From contig BDDD01000905.1 in the NCBI GenBank assembly GCA_001972305.1, positions 331,324 to 395,323 on the forward strand: a stretch of 64,000 nt of DNA, in the 5' to 3' direction. The notes under the pieces are model-generated. The model worked only from the letters and a program-made list of their open reading frames with translations, was not told where the DNA came from and did no database searches. This DNA comes from Cephalotus follicularis (taxonomy: Eukaryota > Streptophyta > Magnoliopsida > Oxalidales > Cephalotaceae). Position numbers and translations under genes: made by a program. Shown here piece by piece: positions 11,883 through 22,129 of this stretch (position 1 is its first letter; each line of letters begins with the position of its first letter).

Positions 11883-12409
11883 TGTTTAGCATAAAAATGT
11901 GTTGTTTTTAATGCATTATTTGTGATATTTTTATGCTTGGAATAGACTACTTTGGTTGTGTTATATTGATTTTCAGGTACAAGTGCTAAATGACCAAAGT
12001 GCAAGAATACTACCCAAAGTTGTGCAAATTGGTGTTTAAATGAGTAAAGATTGAAGAAATGCCAAATTCAGCAGAAATAGAAAGTTTAGATTTTTGCCAT
12101 ATTTTGTATCTAAGATTACTTTATTTCCGTTTTTGATCAATTGTGTAGTATATAAACAATGTTATTTCAGCCAAATAGGGCAGAGAGTTTTGTGGAAGTA
12201 GCCACCTCCCTCCTTAGTTTAGTTTTATTATGTTTTGTAGCTAGTTTCTCAAGGTTTTGGGTTAAAACAAAGCCTAGATTGTTATTGTTTCAATTCCATC
12301 AATAAAAATCCTTGAATATTTTATTTGTTCTTCAATTTTTCTGCCTTCGCACACACTTTGTTTGTCTGATTAAAATCCACATTTAGAAAGGATTAATCAA
12401 CCAAGACCA
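11883..12409 (+). promoter_or_regulatory. T6 LTR-like leader with TATA and polyadenylation signals
   Basis: tatataaaca at about 12149 and aataaaaatcc at about 12299 are spaced as a promoter and a poly(A) signal within an LTR. The coding start ATG (12410) follows. No primer site of the tggtatcaga type was found, so the LTR end is undefined. Confidence 0.5.
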
Positions 12410-13763
12410 ATGGCGGACGCACGCCCCCTTCAAACTCTTCGCGATAAATTCTACCCCGCTAGGACAGCGCAACCATCCAGCATCCTATTGCCTGCACCTA
12501 ACGGGAACAACTTTGAGTTAAAATCACAATTCATTAGCATGCTCCCGCACTTTCATGGTGTACCCAATGAGGATGCCTATCTCTTCCTTCGTGAGTTCGA
12601 GGAGGTATGCGCCCTCATGAAACTTCAGCAACTATCTGACGATGATATTAAGTTGCGATTCATAAATTTTGCTCTTAAAGATGGAGCTAAGAAGTGGCTC
12701 TACAGTCTCCCAACCAATTCCATCTCCACTTGGGATCAGTTCACTGTCTCGTTCCTTAAGAAATTCTTTGCGCTTCATAAAACCAATAAACTTAGGAATG
12801 GCATTCTCCAGTTTCGTCAAAAACCCAATGAATCATTTTCTAGGTGTATGGAACGTTTTAAAGGATCTTCTCTTAGAGTGTCCTCATCATGGTTTAAACA
12901 CGTGGCATTTATGCCAAATCATCTACGAAGGGATAGACTACCAGACCAAGCAATTGGTCGAATCTATGTGTCCCGATGGGTTCACCTCGTACACTGATGA
13001 AAATGATGCATGGAATTTCCTTTTAGATTTGGGTGAGAAAACTAGAGAGTGGAAGTCAGCTCAAGTTTCTGAAAGAACATTACCAAATAAAGGGTACGTT
13101 ATAGAAGGAGCAGTTGCTAAAGAGGCACGGTTAGACAGTCTCGTGAACAGACTAGAATCACTTATTAGGGGTTCCCCACAAGTAAATCAAATCAATCAAA
13201 ACACCCCTATGTGTTCTTGGTGTCAGTCACCAAGTCATGTGATCGAAGAATGCCAAAACTACATTGAAAATCAATATACTCTTGAGAATGTGTCTGCTAT
13301 GAACCAATACAACCCATATAGTAACACTTACAATCCGGGTTGGAGAAATCACCCAAACTTCTCATGGAGTCAAGGGCAAAACATGCGAGGACAGTCTAGC
13401 TTTTCGGGGCAGCCTTCTAGCGTTGGTGCCCCACCTCCACACTTTTCAGGACAACCTTCGAGCTTCCCTAGCAAGTCTGCACCACAGCAAACATTTCAAA
13501 GGTTCCCACAAAACACTGTTCAACCATCCTTCCCACAAAATCAATTTCAAAATCAACAATCACCTGGATTGTTGAACCAAAGGGAAGGGCCGTCTAGGAT
13601 TTCATCTTTAGAAAAGAGCATGGAGCTTCTGATGAGCACTGTGATGACTAGTCAGCATAACCTAGAAAAGAAAATCTCTCAGCTAGCATCTGCGGTGCAT
13701 ACAAGAGAAAAAGGGAAGATGCCTTCCCAACCCGAACCGAATCCTAGGACGAATATGATTTAG
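12410..13763 (+). pseudogene. T6 gag (Athila-like Ty3/gypsy gag with CCHC knuckle)
   Basis: The start MADARPLQTLRDKFYPART is followed by blocks FISMLPHFHGVPNEDAYLF, WLYSLPTNSISTWDQF, FLKKFF.LHKTNKLRN and ILQFRQKPNESFSRCMERFK. After a frameshift near 12865 come LLLECPHHGLNTW and IIYEGIDYQTKQLVESMC. This is the retrotrans_gag domain of Athila-like and gag-only plant gypsy elements. A single knuckle, CSWCQSPSHVIEEC (CX2CX4HX4C), lies at about 13210-13252, followed by a Gln/Asn/Pro-rich tail to the stop at 13763. Apart from the one frameshift it is nearly complete. It is the only gag in front of the T5 pol. Confidence 0.82.
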
Positions 13764-13995
13764 CCCGATCGTATCCAACCGCAATCTAATCCTTGGGACG
13801 ATGCTTATATTGATAAAATTGTTTTCTCATATTATGTGTTTAAGTTTTTTCAGGCAGGTACTCATTGTTTTTACTGGTGGACATCCTTTTTGGATGATGC
13901 ATATATTGTTCAAACTATGCTTTCACGTGGTATTTTTGAGTTTGCTAAGACAGGTATTGGAGACGCGTTCAAAGAGAAAAGGAAACGGGCATTAA
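13764..13995 (+). other. 3' remainder of T6, no recognisable coding
   Basis: Short open frames exist, but none resembles a known protein. Two loosely similar 55-60 base stretches (13803-13860 and 13899-13957) suggest an old duplication. The segment ends at the filler junction. Confidence 0.35.
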
Positions 13996-14041
13996 GGAGG
14001 AAATGTAACCTTTGGAGGTGTCACCAAAGAGAAATCGTTGG
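13996..14041 (+). other. Templated filler at the T6/T5 junction
   Basis: 13996-14017 repeats 14194-14215 with one mismatch, and 14017-14041 repeats 14097-14121 exactly. Both donor stretches lie just downstream in the T5 protease region. Two patches copied from 80-200 bases away and joined at the breakpoint are typical of error-prone end joining or reverse-transcriptase jumping. Confidence 0.8.
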
Positions 14042-14724
14042 TGTACCAAAGCAACTTGGGTACCAAAGTCTTCAACATAAATTCTCTTATTTTGTAGGTG
14101 TCACCAAAGAGAAATCGTTGGTACCTCGATAGTGGATGTTCCAAGCACATGACGGGTAATAAACGCCTATTTATAACTTGGAAACCAAAAGACGGAGGAA
14201 ACGTAACCTTTGGAGACAATACAAAAGGACAAATTGTTGGAACCGGCTCCATAGGTAATAAAGATATTTCTATTTCTAATGTATTTCATGTAAAAGGATT
14301 CAAACACAATCTCTTGAGCATAAGTCAATTACGTGACAAGAATTGTAAAGTTATTTTTGAAAATACTTCATGTAGAGTTGTAGACAACAACAATAATGCT
14401 ACTAAGTTTATTGGACAAAGAGAAGGAAATGTTTATGTTATAAATTTAAATGATCTTCAAAATAAAAATGTAAAATGCCTTGTCTCATTAAATGAAGATA
14501 GTTGGATGTGGCATAGAAGGCTTGGACATGTGAGTATGAGAACCATTGCAAAAATTTTGAAACATGACCTAGTTAAAGGTCTTCCAAAATTAAGTTTTCA
14601 AAAAGATAAATTGTGTGATGCTTGCCAACAAGGAAAGCAAATAAGAGCAAATTTAAACCTAAAAACATTGTCGCAACTTCTAGGCCACTCGAACTACTTC
14701 ATATGGATCTTTTTGGACCAATAA
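14042..14724 (+). pseudogene. T5 pol: aspartic protease and integrase zinc domain
   Basis: From 14098 the frame reads RNRWYLDSGCSKHMTG, the copia protease active site (catalytic Asp in DSG), which cleaves the Gag-Pol polyprotein. Next come the GAG pre-integrase blocks FHVKGFKHNLLSISQLRD and the HHCC zinc finger of integrase (WHRRLGHVSM...LCDACQQGKQ, about 14500-14640). A one-base shift near 14650-14670 leaves this frame with a false end at 14724, while the integrase continues in another frame. The upstream stretch 14042-14096 reads as the gag/protease linker (WVPK). No gag of its own remains. The start is that of a polyprotein, so no ATG is expected. Confidence 0.85.
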
Positions 14725-15350
14725 ACATAAGAAGCTTAGGAGGTAAATCTTATGCCTATGTTATTGTTGATGACTACACTAGGTACACAAGGGTTTATTT
14801 TTTGGCACATAAAAGTGAAACTTTTACTTTCTTTGTCAATTTTTGTAAAATTGTTCAAAAAGAAAAAGGACTTTCTATTTTGAAAATTAGAAGTGACCAG
14901 GGCAAAGAATTCGAAAATAATACTTTTGATGATTATTGCATTAAAAATGGTTTTAAACATGAATTTTCAACCTCTAGGACTCCTCAACAAAATGGAGTTG
15001 TTGAAAGGAGAAATAAAACATTAGAGGAAATGACTAGAACAATGCTTTGCGAAAATGATTTACCAAAGTATTCTTGGGCCGAAGCCACAAACACCGCATG
15101 CTATATTTTGAATAGAACATCAATAAGGACAATTCTCAAAAAGACTCCATACGAGTTATGGAAGGAGAGAAAGCCTAACATTAGCTACTTTAGTGCCTTC
15201 GGATGTAAATGCCTCATACACAACAATGGAAAAGATCAACTTGGTAAGTTTGATTCGAAAGCGGACTAAGGTATATTTCTTGGCTACTCCCTTACTAGTA
15301 AAGCATATAGATGTTTTAATAAACATACACTACTAGTAGAAGAAGAATCT
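14622..15350 (+). pseudogene. T5 pol: integrase catalytic core
   Basis: The three catalytic residues are all visible: Asp in LLHMDLFGPI (about 14695), Asp in ILKIRSDQGKEFENN (about 14895) and Glu in QQNGVVERRNKTLEEM (about 15005). These make up the DDE core that inserts the cDNA. It is followed by the usual WAEATNTACYILNR and TPYELW blocks. An in-frame TAA stands at 15267-15269, where relatives have DEGIFLGYS, and GIFLGYSLTSKAYRCFN follows in the same frame. The core is otherwise well preserved. The stop and the upstream frameshift make the gene inactive as it stands. Confidence 0.87.
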
Positions 15351-17123
15351 ATGCATGCTGTCTTTTATGAGTTGCATGATTCAAGTTCACATATGCATGA
15401 TAGTATAGATTTTCATGAACCTTTGGGAGACATAGATGTAGAACCCAAGGATAGTTACCAAAAAGAACTTATAGATAAGACTTACAAGGTAGTTAGAGAC
15501 CACCCTCATGAGGCTATCATTGGTAACATTCAACAAGGTATTAGGACTAGATCTAGTGCAAACACTTGTAACTATGTTGCATTCCTTTCTCACCTAGAAC
15601 CCAAAAACTTTGTAGAAGCCGAAAAAGATGAAAATTGGATTGTAGCTATGCAAGAAGAGCTAAACCAATTTGAAAGAAACAAAGTTTGGTTTTTAGTACC
15701 AAGACCAAAGGACCATTCGGTTATAGGAACTAAATGGGTTTTTAGAAACAAAATGGATAATCAAGGGACCATTATTAGAAACAAGGCTAGACTAGTTGCC
15801 CAAGGCTATTCACAAGAAGAAGGAATAGACTACGATGAGACATATGCACCGGTTGCTAGACTAGATTCCATTCAATTATTGCTTGCATTTGCTTGTTTTA
15901 ATAATTTCAAGTTAAATCAAATGGATATGAAAAGTGCCTTTTTAAATGGTTATATAAAAGAAGAAGTTTATGTTGAACAACCTCAAGGTTTTGAGGATCC
16001 TCACTTTCCAAATCATGTTTTCAAATTAAATAAAGCTTTATATGGACTCAAACAAGCCCCTCGTTCTTGGTATGAGAGATTGACAAAGTTTTTAATTGAA
16101 AATGATTTTAAACGAGGAAATGTTGATATTACTCTTTTTACAAAATCTAAAGGTAATGATTTACTTATTGTTCAAATTTATGTTGATGATATTATCTTTG
16201 GATCTACTAATGACTCTTTATGCAAGGATTTTTCAAACACCATGAAATCTGAATTTGAAATGAGTCTAATGGGAGAGCTCAACTACTTTCTCGGACTACA
16301 AGTCACACAAAACAAAGATGGGATCTTCATCAACCAAACAAAATACATAAAGGATATTCTCAAGAAGTTTGGAATGGAGAATGCTAAAACAAGTAAGACT
16401 CCTATGAACACCTCTACAAAGCTTGACAAAAATGAACAAGGTAAAAATGTCGATCAAAAGCTTTATAGAAGTATCATAGGATCTTTATTGTACTTGACTG
16501 CAAGTAGACCCGATATTTTGTTTAGTGTGTGCTTGTGTGCCCGTTTTCAATCCAATCCCAAAGAATCCCATTTATTTGCTGTGAAACGTATTTTTACATA
16601 TCTTGCATACACACCTACATTAGGCTTGTGGTATTCTCGAGACTCTAGTTTTCATTTACATTCTTACTCGGATGCCGACTTTGGTGGTTATAAAGTTGAC
16701 CGCAGGAGCACTAGTGGCTCATGCCAATACCTAGGGAGCATGCTTGTCTCTTGGTTTAGTAAAAAGCAAAATTCAGTAGCTTTATCTACCACTGAAGCTG
16801 AATATATTGCTGTAGGTAGTTGTTGTGTACAAATCCTTTGGCAAAAGCAACAATTAGTTGATTATGGTGTATGTGTAAAGGATGTCTCCATCAAATGTGA
16901 TAATACTAGTAGCATTTGCCTAGCTAAGAACCTAGTTCATCATTCTAGGACAAAGCACATTGAAATTAGATACCACTTCTTAAGAGAACATGTAGAAAGT
17001 GGAGATATTGTTTTAGAGTATATTCCCACCGAAAAACAAGTGGCGGATATTTTCACCAAACCCTTAGATGAAAATTCTTTTTCTAAGTTTAGAAGAGAAT
17101 TAGGTTTATGTGAGGTTGAATGA
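15351..17123 (+). CDS. T5 pol: reverse transcriptase and RNase H (partial polyprotein)
   Basis: An uninterrupted 590-codon frame holds the complete copia reverse transcriptase (start block NKVWFLVPRPKDHSVIGTKW, then AFLNGYIKEEVYVEQPQGF and the active-site YVDDIIFGST). RNase H follows (YSDADFGGYKVDRRSTSG, ALSTTEAEYIA, RTKHIEIRYHFLRE and the terminal EKQVADIFTKPL). It copies the element RNA into cDNA and removes the template. The frame is part of the pol polyprotein, so the ATG at 15351 is only where the open stretch begins after the stop at 15267. It is the best preserved coding sequence in the window. The lineage call of sirevirus also rests on the downstream ORF and polypurine tracts. Confidence 0.92.
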   Translation: MHAVFYELHDSSSHMHDSIDFHEPLGDIDVEPKDSYQKELIDKTYKVVRDHPHEAIIGNIQQGIRTRSSANTCNYVAFLSHLEPKNFVEAEKDENWIVAMQEELNQFERNKVWFLVPRPKDHSVIGTKWVFRNKMDNQGTIIRNKARLVAQGYSQEEGIDYDETYAPVARLDSIQLLLAFACFNNFKLNQMDMKSAFLNGYIKEEVYVEQPQGFEDPHFPNHVFKLNKALYGLKQAPRSWYERLTKFLIENDFKRGNVDITLFTKSKGNDLLIVQIYVDDIIFGSTNDSLCKDFSNTMKSEFEMSLMGELNYFLGLQVTQNKDGIFINQTKYIKDILKKFGMENAKTSKTPMNTSTKLDKNEQGKNVDQKLYRSIIGSLLYLTASRPDILFSVCLCARFQSNPKESHLFAVKRIFTYLAYTPTLGLWYSRDSSFHLHSYSDADFGGYKVDRRSTSGSCQYLGSMLVSWFSKKQNSVALSTTEAEYIAVGSCCVQILWQKQQLVDYGVCVKDVSIKCDNTSSICLAKNLVHHSRTKHIEIRYHFLREHVESGDIVLEYIPTEKQVADIFTKPLDENSFSKFRRELGLCEVE

Positions 17124-17720
17124 TGTTTATTTGTTTGAATGATTGTTTTAATTGTATGCATATTTGATGTGATGATTGATTTTTGGTAATTATTCTGTTT
17201 TTGCTTGATTTTGTGTTCTGTTTTACAAAAACGTCGACTTCTTTTCTGCAAAATTCTATGCTTTACAAAAACACGTCGACTTCTTTTCTGCAAAATTTTA
17301 TGCCTTATGAAAATCACGTCGATCTCTTTAGAAAACATCGATCTCTTTGTGTTTCCCTGAAACACGTCGACTTCTTTACAAACGCGTCGATGCTTTTCAA
17401 AATGTAGCGTTTTCTGAATCGATTTCTTTCGTTCTTTTAAAGAACGCGTCGACTTCTTTTTAATCACGTCAACGTCTTTCACTCAGAAATCGACTCCTTC
17501 ATAAAAACGTCGATCTCTTGCTCATTTCTCACTATTACCCTATTTCTGAGATTTTCAAAATTTTCTACTCTATCTATTTTTCTTCAAAAAATCATTCTAT
17601 TAGTTCAAAAACAATCTTCTGAATCCTTCCTCAACATCAAAAACTGTTTTCATCTCCTCCAATGCAATTCTTTTGTCATTCTCTGTGTTTGTCTATTGTG
17701 CACTCCAAGTGTTTGATAAT
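17124..17720 (+). repeat. Cgtcgac(t/a)tctttt minisatellite between pol and extra ORF
   Basis: Between about 17228 and 17515 there are some twelve copies of acgtcga(c/t)(t/c)tctt, with two near-perfect larger units at 17230-17262 and 17272-17304. These are the same cgtcga cores as in the LTR arrays but in the reverse layout (cgtcgacttctt rather than aagacatcgacg). The rest is AT-rich leader to the next ORF. Confidence 0.7.
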
Positions 17721-18979
17721 ATGGTTAGGTCAAAATCCATTGGCTCTAAGAAGGCTGCATCATCCTCCCAGCCTAAGAAATCTGCTAAAAGGCAGAGGCT
17801 TGACATTAGGGAGCCTTCTCCTGACCCTGCTCTCCAATCGGATTCCGAATCCGAAGAGCAAGTCCCATTGACAAATGTGGTCTTTGTTGATAAAAGGGTT
17901 ATGGGAGGCAGAAACATAGATTTAGATTTCTGTTCTTCTAAGTTTTCTTTTGTTTCCTGGCTTGAGGACTTACACCTCATTCTCCTTGTACAAATTTCGG
18001 ACCCTTTTTACATAAAATTGGTCAAGGAATTTTACATGAACCTTCGGATTGTATCCAGCCCCAATGAGGAATTTGCACTCTCCTCTACTGTCAAAGGGCA
18101 GCGTATCTATCTAGATGGTAGGATTCTAGCCTCTATACTCCACATACCACACACCGGCTTATACATTTTTGAACATAAAAAATGGCCAGAGGTTGAGGGT
18201 GTTCACCCTAATCAAATTTTGTCCATTCTTTACCCTAACGATCCAAATAGTCATCCTAACATGGCACTGACTACAAACAGATTGTCAGTAGACCATAGGC
18301 TACTCCACCATCTCATTGTACACCAATTTCTACCCACCGGTGGAGGGTATGTCAAGCTTTCTCAGATGCAAGCTTTCCTCATGTGGTGCATCCTCTCTAA
18401 AATAGAATTCTATTTTCCCCTTCTCATGCTCAAGACTATGGTGAGAGCATTCTCTCAAAAGAAATCCGTACTCCCCTTCGGATCAATCCTCACCAAAGTC
18501 TTTCTCCACAACCAAATTCGGCTTGGAGGAGAAATTGCAACGAAATTGAAGAAAGAGGACACTTATAATAAGAGCACTATGAATAGGATGGGGTGGAAAA
18601 TGCAAGAAGGGATTTGGACTTATTGCCCCAAAGTTGATCAAGGGCCACGGATTGAAAGAATTGAACATGGGAAGCTCACGAAGAAGCTCAACCGACTCAG
18701 GCTCAAGCTCAAAGCTCCACATCCACCACTGATTATGATATGATTATGGAGTTTATGCGCTCAAGATTTGATTCTATGCAAGCTTCGCTTGAAGAAAAAT
18801 TTGAGCAAGTCAACTTGCGGCTCACTAGCTTGGAAAAGGATCATGTGACTATTCGCTCTGACTTCGATAACATCGATGACACCATCTACTACGACCTAAA
18901 AGTCGTAAGGAGGCGTCTCAAAAGAATGGAACGAAAACTCGCGACTTCCAAGACTATTGATGCTATCGAAGAGACTTAG
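17721..18979 (+). pseudogene. T5 extra ORF in env position, with C-terminal coiled coil
   Basis: The ATG at 17721 opens MVRSKSIGSKKAASSSQPKK, a basic, nuclear-signal-like start, then an acidic SDSESEEQ stretch. A globular region follows (FYMNLRI, GQRIYLDGRILASIL, LPTGGGYVKLSQMQAFLMW). It resembles the 'putative plant transposon protein' domain that occurs in plant LTR elements. A one-base shift near 18670 moves the frame; the true continuation carries a Gln/Ser/Thr-rich linker and then a heptad-rich helix (MRSRFDSMQASLEEKFEQVN, LTSLEKDH) to a stop at 18979. Sireviruses often carry such an env-like ORF after pol, but I see no clear signal peptide or membrane span, so an envelope role is not supported. 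Confidence 0.62.
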
Positions 18980-19676
18980 AGCGATGACTCCAATTCTGAT
19001 GCCCCTCCAGCTGCCTCTTGATTGCTTGTTGCTGCTGTTTTTTATTTGCTGTTGTTTTTGTTTTGTTGTAATGAACCATGGTGTTCATTTATTTGTTTTA
19101 TGAATTTTGTAAGGACAAAGTTTGTTAATGAAATTATGTGTTTTTATGATTGTGTTTATGAAATGGTGTTTATACATTGTGATTATATTTATGATATGGC
19201 TTTATGAATGTGTTTTTGATAACATGTTTTCTCAATTATGATTATTGCCGATATTTTGATATTTTGTGCATAATGCCTATGTTCATATTTTTTTTACCCT
19301 TGCTTTTATTAAGGGGGAGCTAATGTTTTCTACCTTTTTGATGCTATACAAAAAAGGGGAAGAAGAAGCTCAAAATGTTATGGGAGAAATAGGCTCAAAA
19401 GCATATGAGAACTTAATGGCTTTGCTACTTTTGTTTTTATATTAAAGGGGGAGAAAAGGCTCAAGGCTAGAGTTTATGATTTATGGGAGAGAACTCAAAA
19501 GCATATTGCACTTTCTTATGAACATTGCCACATATTGCACTTTCTTATGAACATTGCCATTGCTTACTTTATAAGATAACTCAATTGGTATTATGTTTTA
19601 ATTTGGTATTCACTTATGCTTTAATTGGTTTATGCCTTTTTGAGCAAATTTTTGTCATCATCAAAAAGGGGGAGAT
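18980..19676 (+). other. T5 3' untranslated region with multiple polypurine tracts
   Basis: Tracts taagggggag (19310), taaaggggga (19444) and aaaaaggggg (19664) recur; the last directly abuts the 3' LTR and is the functional one. Repeated purine tracts before the 3' LTR are characteristic of sireviruses. The rest is T-rich and non-coding. Confidence 0.75.
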
Positions 19677-19781
19677 TGTTGACGATTCAGTCCCAATCCT
19701 TATTTTGATGATATCATATTTGCATTTAACGAGTTTACTTTATGTGCACGATGTTACAAAGTTGTACAAAGGCAAAGATAT
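19677..19781 (+). repeat. T5 3' LTR, first piece
   Basis: This starts tgttgacgattc after the polypurine tract and matches 11285-11388. T7 interrupts it after gatat (19777-19781), and gatat is repeated at 22125-22129. Confidence 0.9.
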
Positions 19782-22124
19782 TGTAACGCCCGGTATTTTC
19801 CTGAATGTAATATTTCCATTTATGATGTAATCATTAAACTTGATTTAATGAGAATGTTGAGTTTTGACTTGAAAGATGCTTGCAAACCCTAGTTATGGAC
19901 TTAGAAATGGAGTGTGTATGTTAAAGCTTGAAACGGCGCTGTTTTGGCCAAAAGACATCGACGTCTTTTGGAAAGACGTCGACTCCTTTATGAGCCAGGG
20001 CACACGTGAATGCATGGGCATGCACGTCGACTCGGGAAGGAAGCATCGATACCTTCTTACCAACTGGAAAAGACATCGACGTCTAAGGGAAGACGTCGAC
20101 GCCTTTTGTGCGAATGGACAGCACGTTCTTCATCGGCAGAACGTCATGTAAGGGGGATTGTTTAAAGGCTACCTAACGCCCTTTCTAGTGCATATTGACG
20201 TGTTGTGCATGTCTGTGTATTGCCAGGGATGCCCAGAACATGTCCTCACATGGGACATACAGAGGAATCCTCACCTGCCATATGCCACCTGCAAAAGGAA
20301 AGAAAGAAAATAAAAAGAATTACAGAAAGAGAGAAAGTGGGAGAGATCTCGGGTGTGGTTGTTAGATGACAGAAGAAATGTGTTAGGTGGGAGGTGTCTG
20401 CATAAAAATAACCCTCCCAACCTATCTCTCTCGTTTTATAACACCAGAAGGAAAGAGAGAAGAGAGAAAGAGAAAAAGTGTGTGTGTGTGCCATTGTTGG
20501 AGCTTGGAGCTTGCACACCAACTGCCAGGACGAACCAGGGGGTTGCCAAAGCGTACCTGCGGACTCAAGTGACCTGTTGGAGTACTAAAAGAGGTGGACT
20601 TTCGATTTCTAACTTGAAATCAAAGGTAGGGGAAGTGATGGATTCATATGTGCATATTGAGTTCTAAAGTTAATGTTTAGCATGATGAATTGCATGTTGT
20701 TGAATGGATTGAGATTCTGGACTTGTTAAAATGTTACTGTGATATACTGAGTTAAGCTTGCATGTATGATTACGTGAATACGTGATTCTGTTGTGTAAAG
20801 GATTGATTTAGAAATGGCTTGGTGTGTTGAAATCGTAAAAAACCCGTTCTGGGATGAAAAGACATCGACGTCTTTGATAAAGACGTCGACTTCTTTTCTG
20901 AAAAATCATTGAACTGTGATGTTTACTTCAGATGGCTATTTGAGTCACTTGGAAGTACCTGTTTGGTTTCGGATTGATGCTATGGTTGTGTTACTATTAA
21001 CAAGTAGCATGTCTTGCACACTTATGTAGTGGGATCCGTCTATATAAAGGATCAAAAGGTTGAATTCTAGCCTCTTGAATCAAGGCTCGCAACTGATGTT
21101 TTCTGGTATGAAAAAGGCATCGACGCCTTTGTGTAAGACATCGACGTCTTTGGGTCGAATACACCTGGAATTATTTGTGCATAGAACTGACGCTTTAGGC
21201 TGAAAGACATCGACGCCTTTGGGAATGACATCGACGTCTTTCCTCCTGGACAGTAGAATTTCGCTTGGATGGGACCCGTTAGACCCGGAACGATTTTAGG
21301 AACGGACTTAGATGCATCATGAGCATATGTTTGCATTGTTACTATGATTGCATTATGGTTGCTTTCCTAAAAGTGTTAAAGCATTTTGAAAAGCTTGCAT
21401 GATCATTATGATCATTTGTATACGAAAGGCATATTTGCCCACATCTGAAATTATATATTTTCGAGAGAAATGGGGAAGTATTTCCAATGACACGTTCTAA
21501 AGATTTGATTGTGAAACTAAATATTGTCTGGTTCCTTTTTGGGAACATATTTCTTGCTTGTGTTGATATAACTTATGAGTTATACTTGTACCGTGAGCAT
21601 ACATATATTTTTATAAGGAAAATATATTTACTTGGAAATTTCATGCCATACTGCATCATTATGCATTCATTCATGGTACTCATTATCATATGACCTGAAC
21701 TGTATTTATGAGTTTATTCACTTAGCCGAGTGAGGACAAAGGCTAACCCCTAATGTAACAGATTGATGGAGTGGTCCTGACATGGAGCATGCACGGAGAT
21801 TTAAAGAGAAGACTTGTTATCTCTCTTACTTATGTATTTGGTTTATTGATCACAGTATTCGGATTTTGTAACGTTGGATATTGTTGTCTAGTATTATATT
21901 TTGTTTCACGCTCCATTTCGGGCGATCAACAGTCTTGTTGGATTATTTATAAACATCACGTAGTATGGGATGCGTGATGTGTTCGGCTTATATTTGATGC
22001 TTCCGCGAGTTGTTCATGATATGAAAAGTTTTAAATTTATGGAAATTTTACATAAGCCGGATTTATATGTTGATTGCCGTACCACTTTTTATGCTGTTAT
22101 GTTCTGTGGAAACGGGGTGTGACA
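19782..22124 (+). mobile_element. T7: solo Ty3/gypsy LTR
   Basis: This is a single 2343-base LTR from tgtaacgccc to ggtgtgaca, bounded by perfect gatat duplications, with no internal region. It arose from a full gypsy insertion whose two LTRs recombined. Its plan matches T12: early 'aatgagaat', catcgacgtc motifs, a purine-rich block, ctctctcgttttataac (about 20425, probable TATA region), 'gaggtggacttt', more cgacgtc motifs, and a 30-base block (21721-21750) identical to T12. Confidence 0.92.
19950..20110 (+). repeat. catcgacgtc motif cluster in T7 (first)
   Basis: Copies at 19955, 19975, 20025, 20043, 20072 and 20093 alternate between catcga and cgtcga forms. A second set lies at 20865-20895 and 21116-21240, including acatcgacgtctttcctcct, which recurs in T12 at 52750. 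Confidence 0.75.
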
Positions 22125-22129
22125 GATAT

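Larger units (their letters stand above)
11883..13995 (+). mobile_element. T6: gypsy-type leader/LTR plus gag segment inside T5
   Basis: This begins tgtttagc exactly where the T5 LTR breaks off and carries a promoter-like, LTR-like leader (11883-12409). It then has a gag unrelated to copia gag (12410-13763) and 230 bases of unclear 3' sequence. It ends at 13995 in a scrambled junction with the T5 protease. There is no pol and no second LTR. Either a gag-only gypsy element inserted and its right half was deleted together with the T5 gag, or the gag was swapped in by template switching during reverse transcription. The clean TG start slightly favours insertion followed by deletion. Confidence 0.65.

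Noticed and set aside
17673..17720. Upstream ATG of the T5 extra ORF as the true start
   Set aside because: The first 16 residues are hydrophobic and could mimic a signal peptide, but the ATG at 17721 opens the basic Ser/Lys-rich start typical of such proteins. The upstream extension lies in AT-rich leader and has no support.
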